Part shown: positions 27,103-36,621 of the stretch, piece by piece
How positions within the stretch are numbered: the stretch's first letter is position 1
Layout of the letters: every line of letters starts with the position of its first letter
Assembly: GCF_004770475.1 (NCBI RefSeq)
Contig: NZ_RQHK01000017.1
Coordinates: 186,001-250,000, forward strand
Direction of reading: 5' to 3'
From: Leptospira mtsangambouensis
Lineage (GTDB): Bacteria; Spirochaetota; Leptospiria; Leptospirales; Leptospiraceae
Length of the DNA stretch: 64,000 bases
Made by a program: the position numbers and the translations under genes
The notes under the pieces: generated by a model
Database searches by the model: none
What the model was told of the DNA's origin: nothing
The model's input: the letters and a program-made list of their open reading frames with translations, nothing else

Positions 27103-27930
27103 ATGAAATTTGCATTGATCGGCGACATCCACGGATATTGGAACCAGAAAGATATCGAATACTTCAATGCTTCGGATTACGATTGTTTGTTCTTTACAGG
27201 AGATCTACGTGGGAACCCAAAACTCGGGAAACTTTCCTTCCAAGGTCTCACCAAACGTGCGTATATGATTCCCGGAAATTGGGATGGGATGAGTTTAACT
27301 TCTATCATTGGGGAAGTGATCCAATCGAAAGTTCTCATCCATTCAGGACAAATTGGCCAAAACCGTAGGATGCGGAATCTTTCGGAACTTGTAAAACCCA
27401 TTTCTTTACATGGTTATAGTTCCTTAGTTTTGTCTCAGGAGAAGGATTTAAGTCTTATCGTGGGTCGTCCTCATGCGATGGGTGGTGGTCTTAGTTTTCG
27501 ACCTTATCTAACAAAAGCCTATATGGTTTCCAATATGGAAACTTCGATTCAAAAGTACAAACGTCTGATCGATGGGACAAAAGAAAAAAATTTATTCTTT
27601 CTTTCGCATAACGGGCCTTTTGGTTTGGGTGCTGCCAAAAATTCCATCTACGGAGCTGAGTTTAAAAAAGAAGGTGGGGACTGGGGAGATATGGATCTTA
27701 CAGAAGCCATTGAGTATGCCAAATCCATTGGGAAAAAAGTACCTTTGGTTCTTTCCGGTCATATGCACCATTCAATCAGCAAAAAAAGAGAACGAGAGAC
27801 GCACGAATACACAGGGGGAACTTTCTATGTGAATGGTGCTAAGGTTCCAAGGATACGAGAAAGAAAACATTTCCACACCAAAATCGAGTGGGATGGTGGT
27901 TCTGCCACCGTCATCCCACTTTGGGTATAG
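27103..27930 (+). CDS. metallophosphoesterase
   Basis: 275 residues of the calcineurin-like phosphoesterase family. The metal-binding motifs are in order: GDIHG at residue 7, FTGDLRG (about 32), PGNWD (about 58), LSHNGPFG (about 165) and SGHMHH (about 218). It probably hydrolyses a phosphoester or phosphodiester in the cytoplasm; the substrate is unknown. It starts 20 bases after the GH31 stop in the same direction and may share its transcript. It converges with the OsmC gene, whose stop lies 10 bases beyond. Confidence 0.88.
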   Translation: MKFALIGDIHGYWNQKDIEYFNASDYDCLFFTGDLRGNPKLGKLSFQGLTKRAYMIPGNWDGMSLTSIIGEVIQSKVLIHSGQIGQNRRMRNLSELVKPISLHGYSSLVLSQEKDLSLIVGRPHAMGGGLSFRPYLTKAYMVSNMETSIQKYKRLIDGTKEKNLFFLSHNGPFGLGAAKNSIYGAEFKKEGGDWGDMDLTEAIEYAKSIGKKVPLVLSGHMHHSISKKRERETHEYTGGTFYVNGAKVPRIRERKHFHTKIEWDGGSATVIPLWV

Positions 27931-27940
27931 CAACCATTCA

Positions 27941-28345
27941 CTAACCCAGAGTGGTTTCTATTTCAATTTTTCCAGAAAGAATTTTATGAACTGGGCAAGC
28001 ATTGGCAACAGAAAGTAATCTTTCTCGTTGTTCAGTACTTAGGTTCCCAGAAAGCACCACAACTCTAGTAAATTTATGATCCTCTGCAGAACGTTTATCG
28101 ATTGTTACGTGAACTTCCACAGAATCCAAAGGATATTCTTTTTTATCAGCATACATTCGTACTGTAATCGATGTACAAGCACCCAAAGAAGAAGCAAGTA
28201 ACTCCGTAGGCATTGGGCCAAGATCCGTTCCTTCTTTGGAAGCCGGTTCGTCAGCAATCCAACTATGTTTTCCTGCTGAAATTTTTGTTTCGTATTTCGT
28301 TTTGGCAGTGGATACCACCACCTTGTCTTCAAACACTGCTGTCAT
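27941..28345 (-). CDS. OsmC family peroxiredoxin-like protein
   Basis: 134 residues. The two family cysteines are present, in [16 protein letters not shown] (about Cys57) and NACPVHKIL (about Cys118), as expected for thiol-dependent reduction of organic peroxides. Length fits the OsmC/YhfA group. It is cytosolic. The ATG overlaps the stop of the upstream acyltransferase gene by 4 bases (ATGA), so it is translated with it. Assignment to OsmC, Ohr or the YhfA-like branch is not resolved; the motif spacing looks more like YhfA/OsmC. Confidence 0.88.
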   Translation of the reverse strand: MTAVFEDKVVVSTAKTKYETKISAGKHSWIADEPASKEGTDLGPMPTELLASSLGACTSITVRMYADKKEYPLDSVEVHVTIDKRSAEDHKFTRVVVLSGNLSTEQRERLLSVANACPVHKILSGKIEIETTLG

Positions 28346-29016
28346 TTGGATTCTCCATTCAAAATTCGTTCGGCTTCTTTTATGGCACGATTGCGATTCT
28401 CTAACATCGCCCCTTCCACTTTTAGACGCATCTGTTCAAACTCTTCTTCATTTAAATTACGAGGAACTGAAATGGGTTCCCCATAAGAAACAGCAAAGGT
28501 AGTGAAGGGTTTCGGAACTCTGTGTTTGTCCCAAGCTCTTTCCAAAATCCATTGCCTACTGCATTCATAATGAAACGGAACAATCGGAACTTGAGTGACT
28601 TGGGCTGCGGCGATGATTCCTGGTTGGAGAATGAAAGCGGGACCACGTGGACCATCAGGTGTAAAAGCTGCAGGTAGTCCTTTTTTTAAATGTTGGATCA
28701 CAGCCTTTAATGCCTTCGACCCACCTTTCGAACTACTACCCCGAACACTTGTGTTGCCAAACCGATGAACCACTTGATTGATATAATCGCCGTCTTTGGA
28801 TTCAGAAATTAAAACGGCTACGTTTTTCCCACGGTGCAAATAAGGAGAGTATAAAACGTTCGTATGCCAAATCGAATAGATAAAAGGTTTTTTGTTTTTG
28901 AATAATTCTTCGTATTGTTCGTTTGTCAAAAAACGAAACCTGGAAGTGAAGCCAATCAAACGTTGGAACCAGACTACAATGAGCGGCAACAACCAGACTA
29001 AAAATCTACGTTTCAA
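28342..29016 (-). CDS. DUF374-type lysophospholipid acyltransferase family protein
   Basis: 224 residues with an N-terminal hydrophobic segment ([13 protein letters not shown]). It matches the DUF374 branch of lysophospholipid acyltransferases: [13 protein letters not shown] carries the catalytic-type His, followed by SESKDGDYI, then [16 protein letters not shown] and [14 protein letters not shown]. In related proteins it acts on lipid A or lysophospholipid precursors at the inner membrane. The start is TTG at 29016 with GGGAG about 11 bases upstream. It lies 60 bases after csrA in the same direction, separated by a small hairpin, and overlaps osmC by 4 bases. Confidence 0.82.
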   Translation of the reverse strand: MKRRFLVWLLPLIVVWFQRLIGFTSRFRFLTNEQYEELFKNKKPFIYSIWHTNVLYSPYLHRGKNVAVLISESKDGDYINQVVHRFGNTSVRGSSSKGGSKALKAVIQHLKKGLPAAFTPDGPRGPAFILQPGIIAAAQVTQVPIVPFHYECSRQWILERAWDKHRVPKPFTTFAVSYGEPISVPRNLNEEEFEQMRLKVEGAMLENRNRAIKEAERILNGESK

Positions 29017-29031
29017 TTCTAAAATGTCTCC

Positions 29032-29048
29032 CTGGAGTTTGGCTCCAG
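29032..29048 (-). other. short hairpin between csrA and the acyltransferase gene
   Basis: CTGGAG (29032-29037) and CTCCAG (29043-29048) are perfect complements around a 5-base loop. It lies in the 60-base gap after csrA on the minus strand, next to the ribosome site of the following gene. It may end or attenuate the flagellar transcript; there is no U-tract. Confidence 0.35.
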
Positions 29049-29076
29049 AGAAACTTAAATCGAAGGAAAGATCAAG

Positions 29077-29316
29077 TTAAGTTTTCTTTTTGAACAAATC
29101 GCCGAGTTTGCCCAAATCTTCTGGTTTGATATTGGTTCCGGCTGCTTTTTTGTTTTCTTCCTGAATTTCTTTATATACTTCTGCACGATGGACAGAAACA
29201 TTTTTAGGAGCTTTGACACCAATCTTAACTTGGTCACCTTTGATATCGACAATCACAATCTCGATATCATCACCGATCATAATGGACTGGTTGCTCCTCC
29301 TTGCAAGAACTAACAC
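29077..29316 (-). CDS. csrA: carbon storage regulator CsrA
   Basis: 79 residues beginning [20 protein letters not shown], the canonical CsrA N-terminus, with the RNA-binding strand [16 protein letters not shown] near residues 34-50. CsrA binds GGA motifs in mRNA leaders and blocks ribosomes; in flagellated bacteria it restrains flagellin synthesis. The start is GTG, and a GGAAAGG-type site lies inside the end of fliW, 3 bases upstream. The tail after residue 55 ([14 protein letters not shown]) is longer than in E. coli. FliW, its protein antagonist, is encoded immediately before it. Confidence 0.96.
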   Translation of the reverse strand: MLVLARRSNQSIMIGDDIEIVIVDIKGDQVKIGVKAPKNVSVHRAEVYKEIQEENKKAAGTNIKPEDLGKLGDLFKKKT

Positions 29317-29319
29317 GAG

Positions 29320-29823
29320 TTACACCTTTCCGGAAGACATCTCTTCCATAGATTCAATGATGTTTTTTCGAATGGGATGATTTTCATCTCGAGAAATACA
29401 TTGTTTGCCCTTCCCTTCTTTCCCATTTAGAATGATCGGGCCTTGTAAGTTGGCCGTCATTCCTTTGGGATTGTCATGAGGAATGGTAACAATTAGAAAA
29501 ATAAGACCTTCTTTCCACGAAACAAGTCCAATGTCATGAAGTTCTTCATCTGAAATAGCAGGTTTATAATCATTCATAAACAGTTCAGGTTGGATGACAA
29601 TAAATGCCAGTCCCGATTCTTTCGTGGACTGTAACCATTTGAAAGGACTTTCAGGACTTTCTTCTATGAGGGCATACTCATCAAATTCTTCAAATCCAAG
29701 TAAACCTTGTGGGAATTTTAGGATTTGTTTTGCGTCCACTTGGATGGTTCCGAAAGGTTTTGTGTGAATCGTTACCGACATTCTAGTTCCTGTACTTTCT
29801 TTTCTTTCTAATATAACCGTCAT
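29320..29823 (-). CDS. fliW: flagellar assembly factor FliW
   Basis: 167 residues. FliW binds free flagellin or CsrA and so couples flagellin mRNA translation to filament assembly. The family signature KFPQGLLGFEEFDEYALIE lies near residue 40, followed by SPFKWLQST and FIVIQPELF. It is a cytosolic protein. The first 15 residues before SVTIHTKPFGTIQV may be over-extended, and the true start could be an inner Met near residue 15. It sits between flgL (10 bases) and csrA (3 bases) in one operon, as in other spirochaetes. Confidence 0.95.
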   Translation of the reverse strand: MTVILERKESTGTRMSVTIHTKPFGTIQVDAKQILKFPQGLLGFEEFDEYALIEESPESPFKWLQSTKESGLAFIVIQPELFMNDYKPAISDEELHDIGLVSWKEGLIFLIVTIPHDNPKGMTANLQGPIILNGKEGKGKQCISRDENHPIRKNIIESMEEMSSGKV

Positions 29824-29833
29824 TTAGTTTCCA

Positions 29834-31102
29834 TTACCGAAGGAAATCCATAAGAGTCGGTTTGATAATCTTAGAACCGACATTTAGCGCATAACTATGA
29901 ATTGTTTCCAACCACTTCATATTCATAATCGTTTCCGGGAAATCGATTCCTTCATTTTTTGCAAGAAGTTCTGTCATATACATTTTGTCGTAAGAGACTC
30001 GTTCTTCATGTTGTTCCAAACGATTCATACGAGCACCAATGGTAGAACGATGACGAAGGATGTTTTCCAAGGCCAAATCCAAATCACCCAAATCCCTTCC
30101 ACCGATTCGTTCTTGGTCTTTTTGGATTAAGTCATTTCGTAGTTGGATGAGAACATCAAATACAGAAAGTCCAGTGACCGTTGCCGACTTAGAAAAGTTA
30201 TTCGGTGGTTCGCTAGCACTTGGTTCAATGAGTCCAATGTCACGAAGTACAGTCCCTCCATCCACATCCTCTAGCCAAATTTGGTGAGGGGCTGTAGAAG
30301 AAATAGAAATGTTATCTTGGGCAAGTTTACTTGCTTTGACTTCGAGTGGTGAGTTATTGATTTTATCAATCACATCGTCAATCGTATCACCCACAGAGAT
30401 ATGAATCTCCACTCCATCAATTTTAAACTTTTGGTCGGAAGTGGCTTGGTAAGCAGAGTTATCCACTTTGGAAGTGACACTCACGTTTGTTCCCCAAAAC
30501 ACTTTGTTCCCAGGAATCGTAATCGGAATGTATTCGCCTTTTTCGATTTCACGGAGTTGTTCTCCGATATCACCACGATACTCTACACCCACGTATTGGT
30601 TCTTGAGTTCGAGGCCTTGTAGACCTTTAATTTTGGATTCGATCGGTTCAAAGGGAGGTCTTTCAATCACATGACCACCAAACAAAGGTTGTCCGGTAGC
30701 ATCACGAGCATTCGCAAGATCCACAATCGCACGCAAATGTTGGTCGATCTCTTTACCGATCGCCACTTCCAATTCAAATCCCTTGTCTCCTTGGTAAATT
30801 CCGTTTCCAGCCTGAACTGTAAGGACACGAGCCCTTTGGAAAATTTCTCCCATTTTGTCTAGGACACCATCAATCTGTTGTAACCTTTGGTATCCGTCCC
30901 CAATGTTTTCTTCGTATTGGGAAAGTTCATTCAGTCGTGATCGAAAGTACATTTGGTTTGTGGCCGCACCCGGATCATCCGAAGGTTTGCGGATTTTTAA
31001 TCCAGTACCTAGTTGGGTTTGGGTTTCGTCCATAGCCACTTGGTGGCGGTTTAAGTTCCGCACCAAGGAATTGTTTTGCATCATGTTAGTAATTCTGATC
31101 AT
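29834..31102 (-). CDS. flgL: flagellar hook-filament junction protein FlgL
   Basis: 422 residues with the flagellin-like N-terminal coiled coil (MIRITNMMQNNSLVRNLNRH, then TGLKIRKPSDDPGAATNQMYFRSRL). The C-terminal helix ends NVGSKIIKPTLMDFL. FlgL joins the hook to the filament; in spirochaetes this structure lies in the periplasm. It is longer than E. coli FlgL (about 317), because of a central insertion around residues 150-300. It follows flgK by 2 bases and shares its promoter. Confidence 0.94.
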   Translation of the reverse strand: MIRITNMMQNNSLVRNLNRHQVAMDETQTQLGTGLKIRKPSDDPGAATNQMYFRSRLNELSQYEENIGDGYQRLQQIDGVLDKMGEIFQRARVLTVQAGNGIYQGDKGFELEVAIGKEIDQHLRAIVDLANARDATGQPLFGGHVIERPPFEPIESKIKGLQGLELKNQYVGVEYRGDIGEQLREIEKGEYIPITIPGNKVFWGTNVSVTSKVDNSAYQATSDQKFKIDGVEIHISVGDTIDDVIDKINNSPLEVKASKLAQDNISISSTAPHQIWLEDVDGGTVLRDIGLIEPSASEPPNNFSKSATVTGLSVFDVLIQLRNDLIQKDQERIGGRDLGDLDLALENILRHRSTIGARMNRLEQHEERVSYDKMYMTELLAKNEGIDFPETIMNMKWLETIHSYALNVGSKIIKPTLMDFLR

Positions 31103-31104
31103 GA

Positions 31105-33018
31105 TTATACACCTAACCTATTGATGACGAGATCCAACATTTCATTGAGTGTGGATATCATTCTTGCGGAAGCATTATAGGATTGTTGGAACTGAACCAT
31201 ATTGGCCATCTCCTCATCCAAGTTCACACCCATCACCGACTGACGCATGTTTTCTAATTCCACCATCAGTTCATTTTGAGTGGTATACTCTTGTTTTGCT
31301 TCTCTTGCCTCTGTTCCGAGTCTTGAGATGAGTGAGTTATAAAAGTCATCCGTTGTTTTGGAATAATCAAACATCACCGGCTTTTCACGAAGGGCAGCTG
31401 CAATGAGAAGGGCATTGGATCCGTCTTTTTGTCCGTTAGGTGAATTGTAATCACCAGATCCATTCACATCCTTACCACGAGCTGCTGCAATGTTTGCCGG
31501 ATTGTTTCTGACATCTTCTGACATTTTAAAGAAAGAAGAAGGATGATACATCGGCGTCAGAGTGATGTCCTGCGCATTGGCTTGGAATTTGTTGATCTCA
31601 CCTACCTTACGGTAATCAAAAGATCCAGCAACCCCTGTCGCTGTTAAGATTCCTGTAAGACCCACAAGAAGTTCCCCAGAGTCCTCTAAGTGGCGGATCA
31701 TAAAGTTTTCTTTTTTATCAAGAGGGTTTGTCGTTGCTTTTAGCGCCAACTGATTGTCATGCGACATGTAAGCGACAACACCAGTTTCCGAACGATTGAT
31801 TCGTTTGATGACAGCATTCAAAGTATCATCTTTGGAATAAGGAACTAAAATCTCAGTTTCTCCACCAGGACTTGCTTTTAGAAAACGCATGGTTCCTGAA
31901 ATTCCAATCGGACGATCCGCATCAATGGAAGTACGACCTGTCACACGAAACACTGCGGTTTTATCGTTTAGTCCATCTCCATCGGTATCAATTTCACCGA
32001 AAGTATTGGTTGCGAGTGCTCGGCTTTCAAAAAAGTTAAGATTGGTTTTTCCATTCAAACCAAATCCATCTTTATGGATTTCGTTGATCACATCCATCGC
32101 ATTGATGGCAAGGGCATCCACCGCATTGATTTTTTCGACAAGGATTCGGTCTCTGATTTCGTATAAAGCTTGGATACTTCCTTTACGAAGTAAAACCGTA
32201 TCACCAGTCTCTGACCATTTTAAATCCAGAAGGCCATCGTTATTGGGATTTCCCACCAAATCGATTTTATGGACTTTTTGTCCTTGGACAAGGATCTGTT
32301 GGCCAATAAAAACCATTAGCTCGTCTTCATCACTGCGACCGATGGTAATGTCTGCCATCCCCGCTAGTTCTTGTAAAAGTTCATCCCTTCTGTCCAAAAG
32401 GTCATTAGGATTATCACCTAACGCTTGTGATTTTGTGATTTTTTCGTTCAGAGATTTGATATTCTCTGCCACTGTATTCAAATGATTGACTTTGGATTCG
32501 ATCTCACGATTGGACTGGTCACGTAAGAGGGAAAGTTTGCGATACACATCTTCCATCCGAGAACCAAGGGCTTCCGCTTTTTCTTGGACTACGGCTCTAT
32601 GTGCGGTTTCTTCAGGATAGTTAGAAAGATCTTCCCAAGATGACCAAAACTGATCCATCATAGAACGAAGTGTCGTTCCTGTTGGTTCGTTAAAAACAGT
32701 CTCTACTTGGTATAAATAATCGTTCTTTTTCCCCCAATACTCTTTGAGAGAGGAAGAGTCAATGATACGGTCATCAATGAAATTATCGCGAACTCTTTCG
32801 ATTTCGGAAACTTTTACCCCTTGTCCAATTTGTCCCGGAACTTCTGCTCGGTTGAAAGCTGGTTCATAAAGAGGATCCATACTATTCATCACCACTCGTT
32901 GGCGAGCATAATGTTTGTTATCCGCATTGGATATGTTATGACCTGTGGTTTGGATCGCTTGTTGGTGGACCGAAAGTCCTCGTTTTCCGATTTCAATTCC
33001 TTGGAATGTTGATCCCAT
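31105..33018 (-). CDS. flgK: flagellar hook-associated protein 1, FlgK
   Basis: 637 residues. The N-terminus [20 protein letters not shown] with [18 protein letters not shown] is the rod/hook-family signature. The C-terminus ([23 protein letters not shown], then [14 protein letters not shown]) is the usual closing helix. FlgK is the first junction protein between hook and filament. It lies 9 bases after flgN, its likely chaperone gene, and 2 bases before flgL. Length is slightly above the enterobacterial form, with the middle variable as expected. Confidence 0.95.
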   Translation of the reverse strand: MGSTFQGIEIGKRGLSVHQQAIQTTGHNISNADNKHYARQRVVMNSMDPLYEPAFNRAEVPGQIGQGVKVSEIERVRDNFIDDRIIDSSSLKEYWGKKNDYLYQVETVFNEPTGTTLRSMMDQFWSSWEDLSNYPEETAHRAVVQEKAEALGSRMEDVYRKLSLLRDQSNREIESKVNHLNTVAENIKSLNEKITKSQALGDNPNDLLDRRDELLQELAGMADITIGRSDEDELMVFIGQQILVQGQKVHKIDLVGNPNNDGLLDLKWSETGDTVLLRKGSIQALYEIRDRILVEKINAVDALAINAMDVINEIHKDGFGLNGKTNLNFFESRALATNTFGEIDTDGDGLNDKTAVFRVTGRTSIDADRPIGISGTMRFLKASPGGETEILVPYSKDDTLNAVIKRINRSETGVVAYMSHDNQLALKATTNPLDKKENFMIRHLEDSGELLVGLTGILTATGVAGSFDYRKVGEINKFQANAQDITLTPMYHPSSFFKMSEDVRNNPANIAAARGKDVNGSGDYNSPNGQKDGSNALLIAAALREKPVMFDYSKTTDDFYNSLISRLGTEAREAKQEYTTQNELMVELENMRQSVMGVNLDEEMANMVQFQQSYNASARMISTLNEMLDLVINRLGV

Positions 33019-33027
33019 ACGATTCTC

Positions 33028-33540
33028 CTAGGCAGTCGCGTTCAAAATGATCGCGCCCTTTTGGCCCTGCCCACGCCTTGTCGGTTGTTTGTGTGAGGTA
33101 TAAACTTTTTCTCTAGATAACTCTTGCAAAGAATCAACAGTTGTTTGTAAAAATTCTTTTCTGGTTCTTAAAAGTTTTTCATTCGTGATGATGGCATCTT
33201 TCAGATCTGCCACAACTTTCTTTAATTCTAATGCAAAGGTTTTGAGTTTAAAATTGGATTCACGATCCATTTGATTTAAAAAACTAGTGAGTGTGATGGA
33301 TGATTCGTCTTTTGTGAATTTTTCCTTTTCATACACATCTTCGATGGTCTTCATCCGAATTCGTTCCAATTCGGAGGCTTCTACCATAATATGATAACTA
33401 TCTTTGACAAGGGACTCGAGAGTTTTTCCGTCCGCAGAATGGATGGACGCTCTTTTTTTGCCTTCCAATTCCAGAAGGCGCTTGTAACAGTCTATTTCAT
33501 TAGTAAATAAACTTCTAAGTGATTCTACCCAATCCAACAT
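33028..33540 (-). CDS. flgN: FlgN-type flagellar export chaperone
   Basis: 170 residues, almost entirely helical and charged (ESLRSLFTNEIDCYKRLLEL, then KDSYHIMVEASELERIRMK). That fits FlgN, which holds FlgK and FlgL before export. Sequence motifs in this family are weak, so the call leans on position: it is the first gene of the flgN-flgK-flgL-fliW-csrA run. An AAAAGGA ribosome site precedes the ATG, next to a TTCCC/GGGAA stem. The promoter must lie in the 86-base gap to the divergent DUF1289 gene. Confidence 0.8.
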   Translation of the reverse strand: MLDWVESLRSLFTNEIDCYKRLLELEGKKRASIHSADGKTLESLVKDSYHIMVEASELERIRMKTIEDVYEKEKFTKDESSITLTSFLNQMDRESNFKLKTFALELKKVVADLKDAIITNEKLLRTRKEFLQTTVDSLQELSREKVYTSHKQPTRRGQGQKGAIILNATA

Positions 33541-33626
33541 GCGAATTCCTTTTCCCTTATGGGAAGGATCGACGGATTCCCAAACTAGCTTAGGAAAATT
33601 TATAAAAATTTACTATTTTCAGGCCT

Positions 33627-33803
33627 ATGTCACTAAAATCGCCTTGTACCAAAGTTTGTATGATGGACCCGGATTCAGGGCTCTGTGCGGGCTGTTTTCG
33701 AACCATTGAAGAAATTGGGAATTGGTCTAGGATGACCGAGGAAGAAAGGGAAAAAGTTTGGAGTGAGCTCCCGCAAAGAAAGGCGGGAGGCTCTCTCAAA
33801 TGA
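33627..33803 (+). CDS. DUF1289 domain small cysteine-rich protein
   Basis: Found by hand: ATG at 33627, TGA at 33801-33803, 58 residues. The sequence begins MSLKSPCTKVCMMDPDSGLC and goes on AGCFRTIEEIGNWSRMT, which is the DUF1289 pattern (PCxxVCxxDxxxxxCxGCxRTxxEIxxW). Four cysteines (7, 11, 20, 23) could bind zinc or iron. The family is widespread and has no settled function that I know. It is divergent from flgN and ends 6 bases before the stop of the facing zinc-finger-like gene. Confidence 0.88.
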   Translation: MSLKSPCTKVCMMDPDSGLCAGCFRTIEEIGNWSRMTEEEREKVWSELPQRKAGGSLK

Positions 33804-33808
33804 ATTGG

Positions 33809-34096
33809 TTATTTAGAACCTTTATCAATCTTATTACGGTGTTCTTCACACAATCTATAGAGTTGGTCTGTAGATGGATTCTTCTTAGTGACTTTTTTTC
33901 CGCATACAATACACATCCCTTGGGCTCTTCTTCGTTTGTATAACAATTGAACTCGTTCGGCACCTGAAAGATTGTATTTACTGATTTGAAGGCGAACCCC
34001 TTTTACCAAATAACTACCGATGGCAGATTCATCACCTTTTTTCAATTCGGCAAAAATCTTACTCAGCTCATCCGGTTTAATCGATTTTGGTTTCAT
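33809..34096 (-). CDS. small conserved hypothetical protein with CxxC zinc-finger-like motif
   Basis: 95 residues, basic. The second half is LLYKRRRAQGMCIVCGKKV followed by YRLCEEHRNKID: CxxC, then Cys and a nearby His, which would suit one zinc site. The arrangement recalls small ribosomal or HNH-like zinc knuckles. The first half is helical with a KPDELSKIFAELKKGDESAI segment. I suspect a Leptospira-specific family but cannot name it with confidence. The ribosome site is AGGAGAATG, close to the start. Promoter and operator candidates lie in the 214-base divergent gap upstream. Confidence 0.7.
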   Translation of the reverse strand: MKPKSIKPDELSKIFAELKKGDESAIGSYLVKGVRLQISKYNLSGAERVQLLYKRRRAQGMCIVCGKKVTKKNPSTDQLYRLCEEHRNKIDKGSK

Positions 34097-34150
34097 ACAT
34101 TCTCCTGCTTTCTTTGTAAAATTAACTCTCTGTTAGATTCTAAATGTTAA

Positions 34151-34180
34151 TGCACATTAGGCAGTACCCACTAACGTGCA
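34151..34180. promoter_or_regulatory. 10-10-10 inverted repeat in a divergent promoter region
   Basis: TGCACATTAG (34151-34160) and CTAACGTGCA (34171-34180) are complementary with one mismatch, separated by exactly 10 bases. The flanks GTTAA and AC extend the symmetry in part. It lies between two divergent start codons, so it cannot be a terminator of either gene; a repressor or activator site is the simplest reading. Confidence 0.4.
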
Positions 34181-34310
34181 ACACAATTTTAAAATCATAT
34201 CCGAATTATCGAATATAGCCGAAAAAACTAGGGATAAACTCTAAGATTAGAATCATTTTTGTCTTGGCAAAGATCAATTATTGATTATGATCAAGTGCAA
34301 GGAGTCATGT

Positions 34311-34646
34311 ATGGAAAAGAAATACAAAACACTCAAAGATTTTTTCCCTTTTTACTTAGAGGAACATAGCCATCCCTTCAATCGAGCTCTTCATTTTGTT
34401 GGATCAAGTCTAGCATTAGGATGTATCCTTGGTTTTTTATCTACAGGTAAGTTCTATATCTTAGCCTACGCTCTTGTTAGTGGGTATTTCTTTGCATGGA
34501 TCGGACATTTTTTTGTCGAAAAAAACAGACCAGCAACCTTTACCTATCCATTTTATTCTTTTATCTCTGATTGGATCATGTATTTCAAAATGCTAACGGG
34601 TCGCATTGATGTTGAATTTGCCAAAATTAAGTCAAATAAAGGCTAA
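34311..34646 (+). CDS. DUF962 / Mpo1-like membrane protein
   Basis: About 111 residues from the ATG at 34311, chosen over the TTG at 34281 because CAAGGAG sits 6 bases upstream. The start YKTLKDFFPFYLEEHSHPFN matches the DUF962 (Mpo1-like) family. Two hydrophobic segments follow, with FAWIGHFFVEKNRPATF carrying the conserved WxxHxxxExNxP block. The yeast relative Mpo1 is an iron-dependent dioxygenase in fatty acid alpha-oxidation, and the conserved His residues here would suit a similar metal site. It is translated with the lipoprotein gene that starts 1 base after its stop. Confidence 0.85.
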   Translation: MEKKYKTLKDFFPFYLEEHSHPFNRALHFVGSSLALGCILGFLSTGKFYILAYALVSGYFFAWIGHFFVEKNRPATFTYPFYSFISDWIMYFKMLTGRIDVEFAKIKSNKG

Positions 34647-34647
34647 G

Positions 34648-35238
34648 ATGAAACTTGTTCTCAACTTGCTTGTAACTATTGTTTTGTTTATTGGTTGCCA
34701 CCCGAAAGATATTTCCAAACAAGAGATCACTTCTCTTCGGGATGGGAACCAAAATAACCTTTCTGTTTTTTCAAATTTAGTTTTGCCAAAAATTTTAGGA
34801 CAAGAATTCAAACGGTTCGAAACAGAAACAGACAAAGACCAAAAACACGAAGTACAAATCGTCTATGGAAGTAATTCAGCACTCACTTTCAATGATGTCT
34901 CTGATTACAGAAAGACAAACACAGAATACCATAGTTTGGTTCTCCTTCGCATTGGTTATGCCTTGGCCCTCCACCAGTTCCATAGACTTTCGTTAAGTCT
35001 TTCCAAACCTTTTTTCATTCAGGGAGAAAACAATCCGGATGCAGAAATCCAAGAAGCGGAAATTTTTAGGACTACCATCCCCAAAGCGGATTTAGATCTT
35101 TTTTGGGAAAACCATCCCCATTTTGATCCCTATCGTGCTCCCAAGTTAGGTGAAAAAGAATGGGAAACTGTGACTGGAGAGATTCAAAAATTATGGAAAG
35201 TGGAATTGGATGAATTTAGCCGTGTGAAGTTGGAATGA
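34648..35238 (+). CDS. hypothetical lipoprotein
   Basis: About 196 residues from the ATG at 34648. The signal ends in a lipobox (TIVLFIGC, Cys near residue 17), followed by a polar mature region. The rest has no motif I know; a Tyr/His-rich middle ([20 protein letters not shown]) suggests a helical core. It should sit on the periplasmic side of the inner membrane or in the outer membrane. It shares a transcript with the DUF962 gene. Its 3' end overlaps the 3' end of aat on the other strand by 23 bases. Confidence 0.7.
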   Translation: MKLVLNLLVTIVLFIGCHPKDISKQEITSLRDGNQNNLSVFSNLVLPKILGQEFKRFETETDKDQKHEVQIVYGSNSALTFNDVSDYRKTNTEYHSLVLLRIGYALALHQFHRLSLSLSKPFFIQGENNPDAEIQEAEIFRTTIPKADLDLFWENHPHFDPYRAPKLGEKEWETVTGEIQKLWKVELDEFSRVKLE

Positions 35239-35881
35239 TCCAAGGATGAGCGTCACCTAACGCACGCTCCAAACGATCCAAATAAGATAGTTTGGGAATT
35301 TCATAGGCACCCAATTGCCAAGTCACATGATTGAGTTGTTGGGTGTCAAAAAGTTCAAATTGGGACTGGTTTAATTTTTCGAACAAATGAAAAAGTCCCA
35401 CCTTTCCAGCGTCGGACTCAAACGAAAACATACTTTCCCCGGCAAAAAACTTACCGATTGCAACCCCATAGACCCCACCCACCAAAACATTCTCAACATT
35501 CCATACTTCTACCGAATGTGCCCAACCCAATCTATGTAATTCCGCATAACCCTCGATAAATCCTGGAGTGATCCAAGTATTATCTTTTTCTCTATAAGAA
35601 CAACCTTGCATCACAATCGAAAAGGCTTCGTTATAACTGATACGAAACTTTTTTTGTTTTACTTTTCTTTGGACAGTTTTGGAAAAATGAACTCTTTTTA
35701 AATCAAAAATAGCACGAGGGTCTAGGCAATACCAACGAACAGGATCCTCCGACCATGGAAAAATCCCATGTTTATATGCATATAACAAACGCTCAACGGA
35801 GAAATCTCCACCTACAGCCACAAGGTCTTCTTTCCAAGTCCTAGGGTTTTTAAAGAATTGTTCAAAACTCCTTTGTGTCAA
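35216..35881 (-). CDS. aat: leucyl/phenylalanyl-tRNA-protein transferase
   Basis: 221 residues. Aat adds Leu or Phe from tRNA to N-terminal Arg or Lys, marking proteins for ClpS/ClpAP. The motifs are clear: [56 protein letters not shown] cut by family spacing, and [16 protein letters not shown]. The start is TTG at 35881 (overlapping the preceding stop by 4 bases), with no better in-frame codon. The slight length variation at the C-terminus is normal. It is cotranscribed with the upstream exported protein. Confidence 0.94.
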   Translation of the reverse strand: MTQRSFEQFFKNPRTWKEDLVAVGGDFSVERLLYAYKHGIFPWSEDPVRWYCLDPRAIFDLKRVHFSKTVQRKVKQKKFRISYNEAFSIVMQGCSYREKDNTWITPGFIEGYAELHRLGWAHSVEVWNVENVLVGGVYGVAIGKFFAGESMFSFESDAGKVGLFHLFEKLNQSQFELFDTQQLNHVTWQLGAYEIPKLSYLDRLERALGDAHPWIIPTSHG

Positions 35882-36609
35882 GGTTCCAATACTTCCTTGG
35901 GATAATCATAAACGATTTTTACTTTCAAACTTTTCCCATTTTCATCATTGATATTGGAAAGTCCTTCAAATTGTAAAATCCGCCTGGTCCTGACATCATA
36001 AACCAAAAGAAAGGGTTTCACAACCTGTTTCAAAATAAAATTATCAATTTCCAATCGTAGATACAAAGCAGGTCTTCCCTTCCACTCCCCATCTCTAATT
36101 TTTTCAACGGCGAATTTATAATCATCCAACTGGATGGGTGCAAGAAAATGAAATGACATCCTTTCCCCTTTTGATAGTGGTTCCCAATTGTTTCTTACAA
36201 AATAATCAAAACCACCATCCATCACGGCAGGAGACTTAGGTGTATAGGTTCTATCGGAAAGTGGATCTTCTTTTTTTCGTTTGGAAAATAAACGAACGGA
36301 CTTTCCTTTTACGTCAGCACCTTCCGTATAACCATCCCGAAAGTCTTCTGTTTTAAAAGTTGGAACTTCTGAATTTTTATCGAATTCGATATGTTTGGTG
36401 CCAAAAACTTTTCCTTCTGCATCTTTGTATTGGATGTCGGAATAGAGATGCTTTCCATTATTATAATATTCTTTATGATTGTCTGAATATATATACTTCC
36501 CAGTACCCAAATCGTATGCTTTCCCGAAGTATTGGTATTTTGGTTTTTCCGCCCATAAAGGCAAAAAAGATGGAAAAACTATGGCAAAAAATAGGATTTT
36601 ACGTATCAT
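35878..36609 (-). CDS. hypothetical exported protein
   Basis: 243 residues from the ATG at 36609; the frame is open 120 bases further, but only this Met gives a signal peptide ([20 protein letters not shown]). The mature part is beta-rich and full of Lys, Asp and Tyr. [20 protein letters not shown] and [19 protein letters not shown] look like a lipid- or sugar-binding beta fold, but I recognise no family. It probably works in the periplasm. Its ATG lies 12 bases from the divergent start of the PilZ-like gene, so the two promoters must overlap the coding sequences. Confidence 0.65.
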   Translation of the reverse strand: MIRKILFFAIVFPSFLPLWAEKPKYQYFGKAYDLGTGKYIYSDNHKEYYNNGKHLYSDIQYKDAEGKVFGTKHIEFDKNSEVPTFKTEDFRDGYTEGADVKGKSVRLFSKRKKEDPLSDRTYTPKSPAVMDGGFDYFVRNNWEPLSKGERMSFHFLAPIQLDDYKFAVEKIRDGEWKGRPALYLRLEIDNFILKQVVKPFLLVYDVRTRRILQFEGLSNINDENGKSLKVKIVYDYPKEVLEP

Positions 36610-36621
36610 ACTGCTTAGACC

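Noticed and set aside
31889..32485. A 198-codon plus-strand frame inside flgK
   Set aside because: It runs antisense to a well-supported flagellar gene, is Ser/Arg-rich with no domain, and has no ribosome site; a codon-usage shadow.
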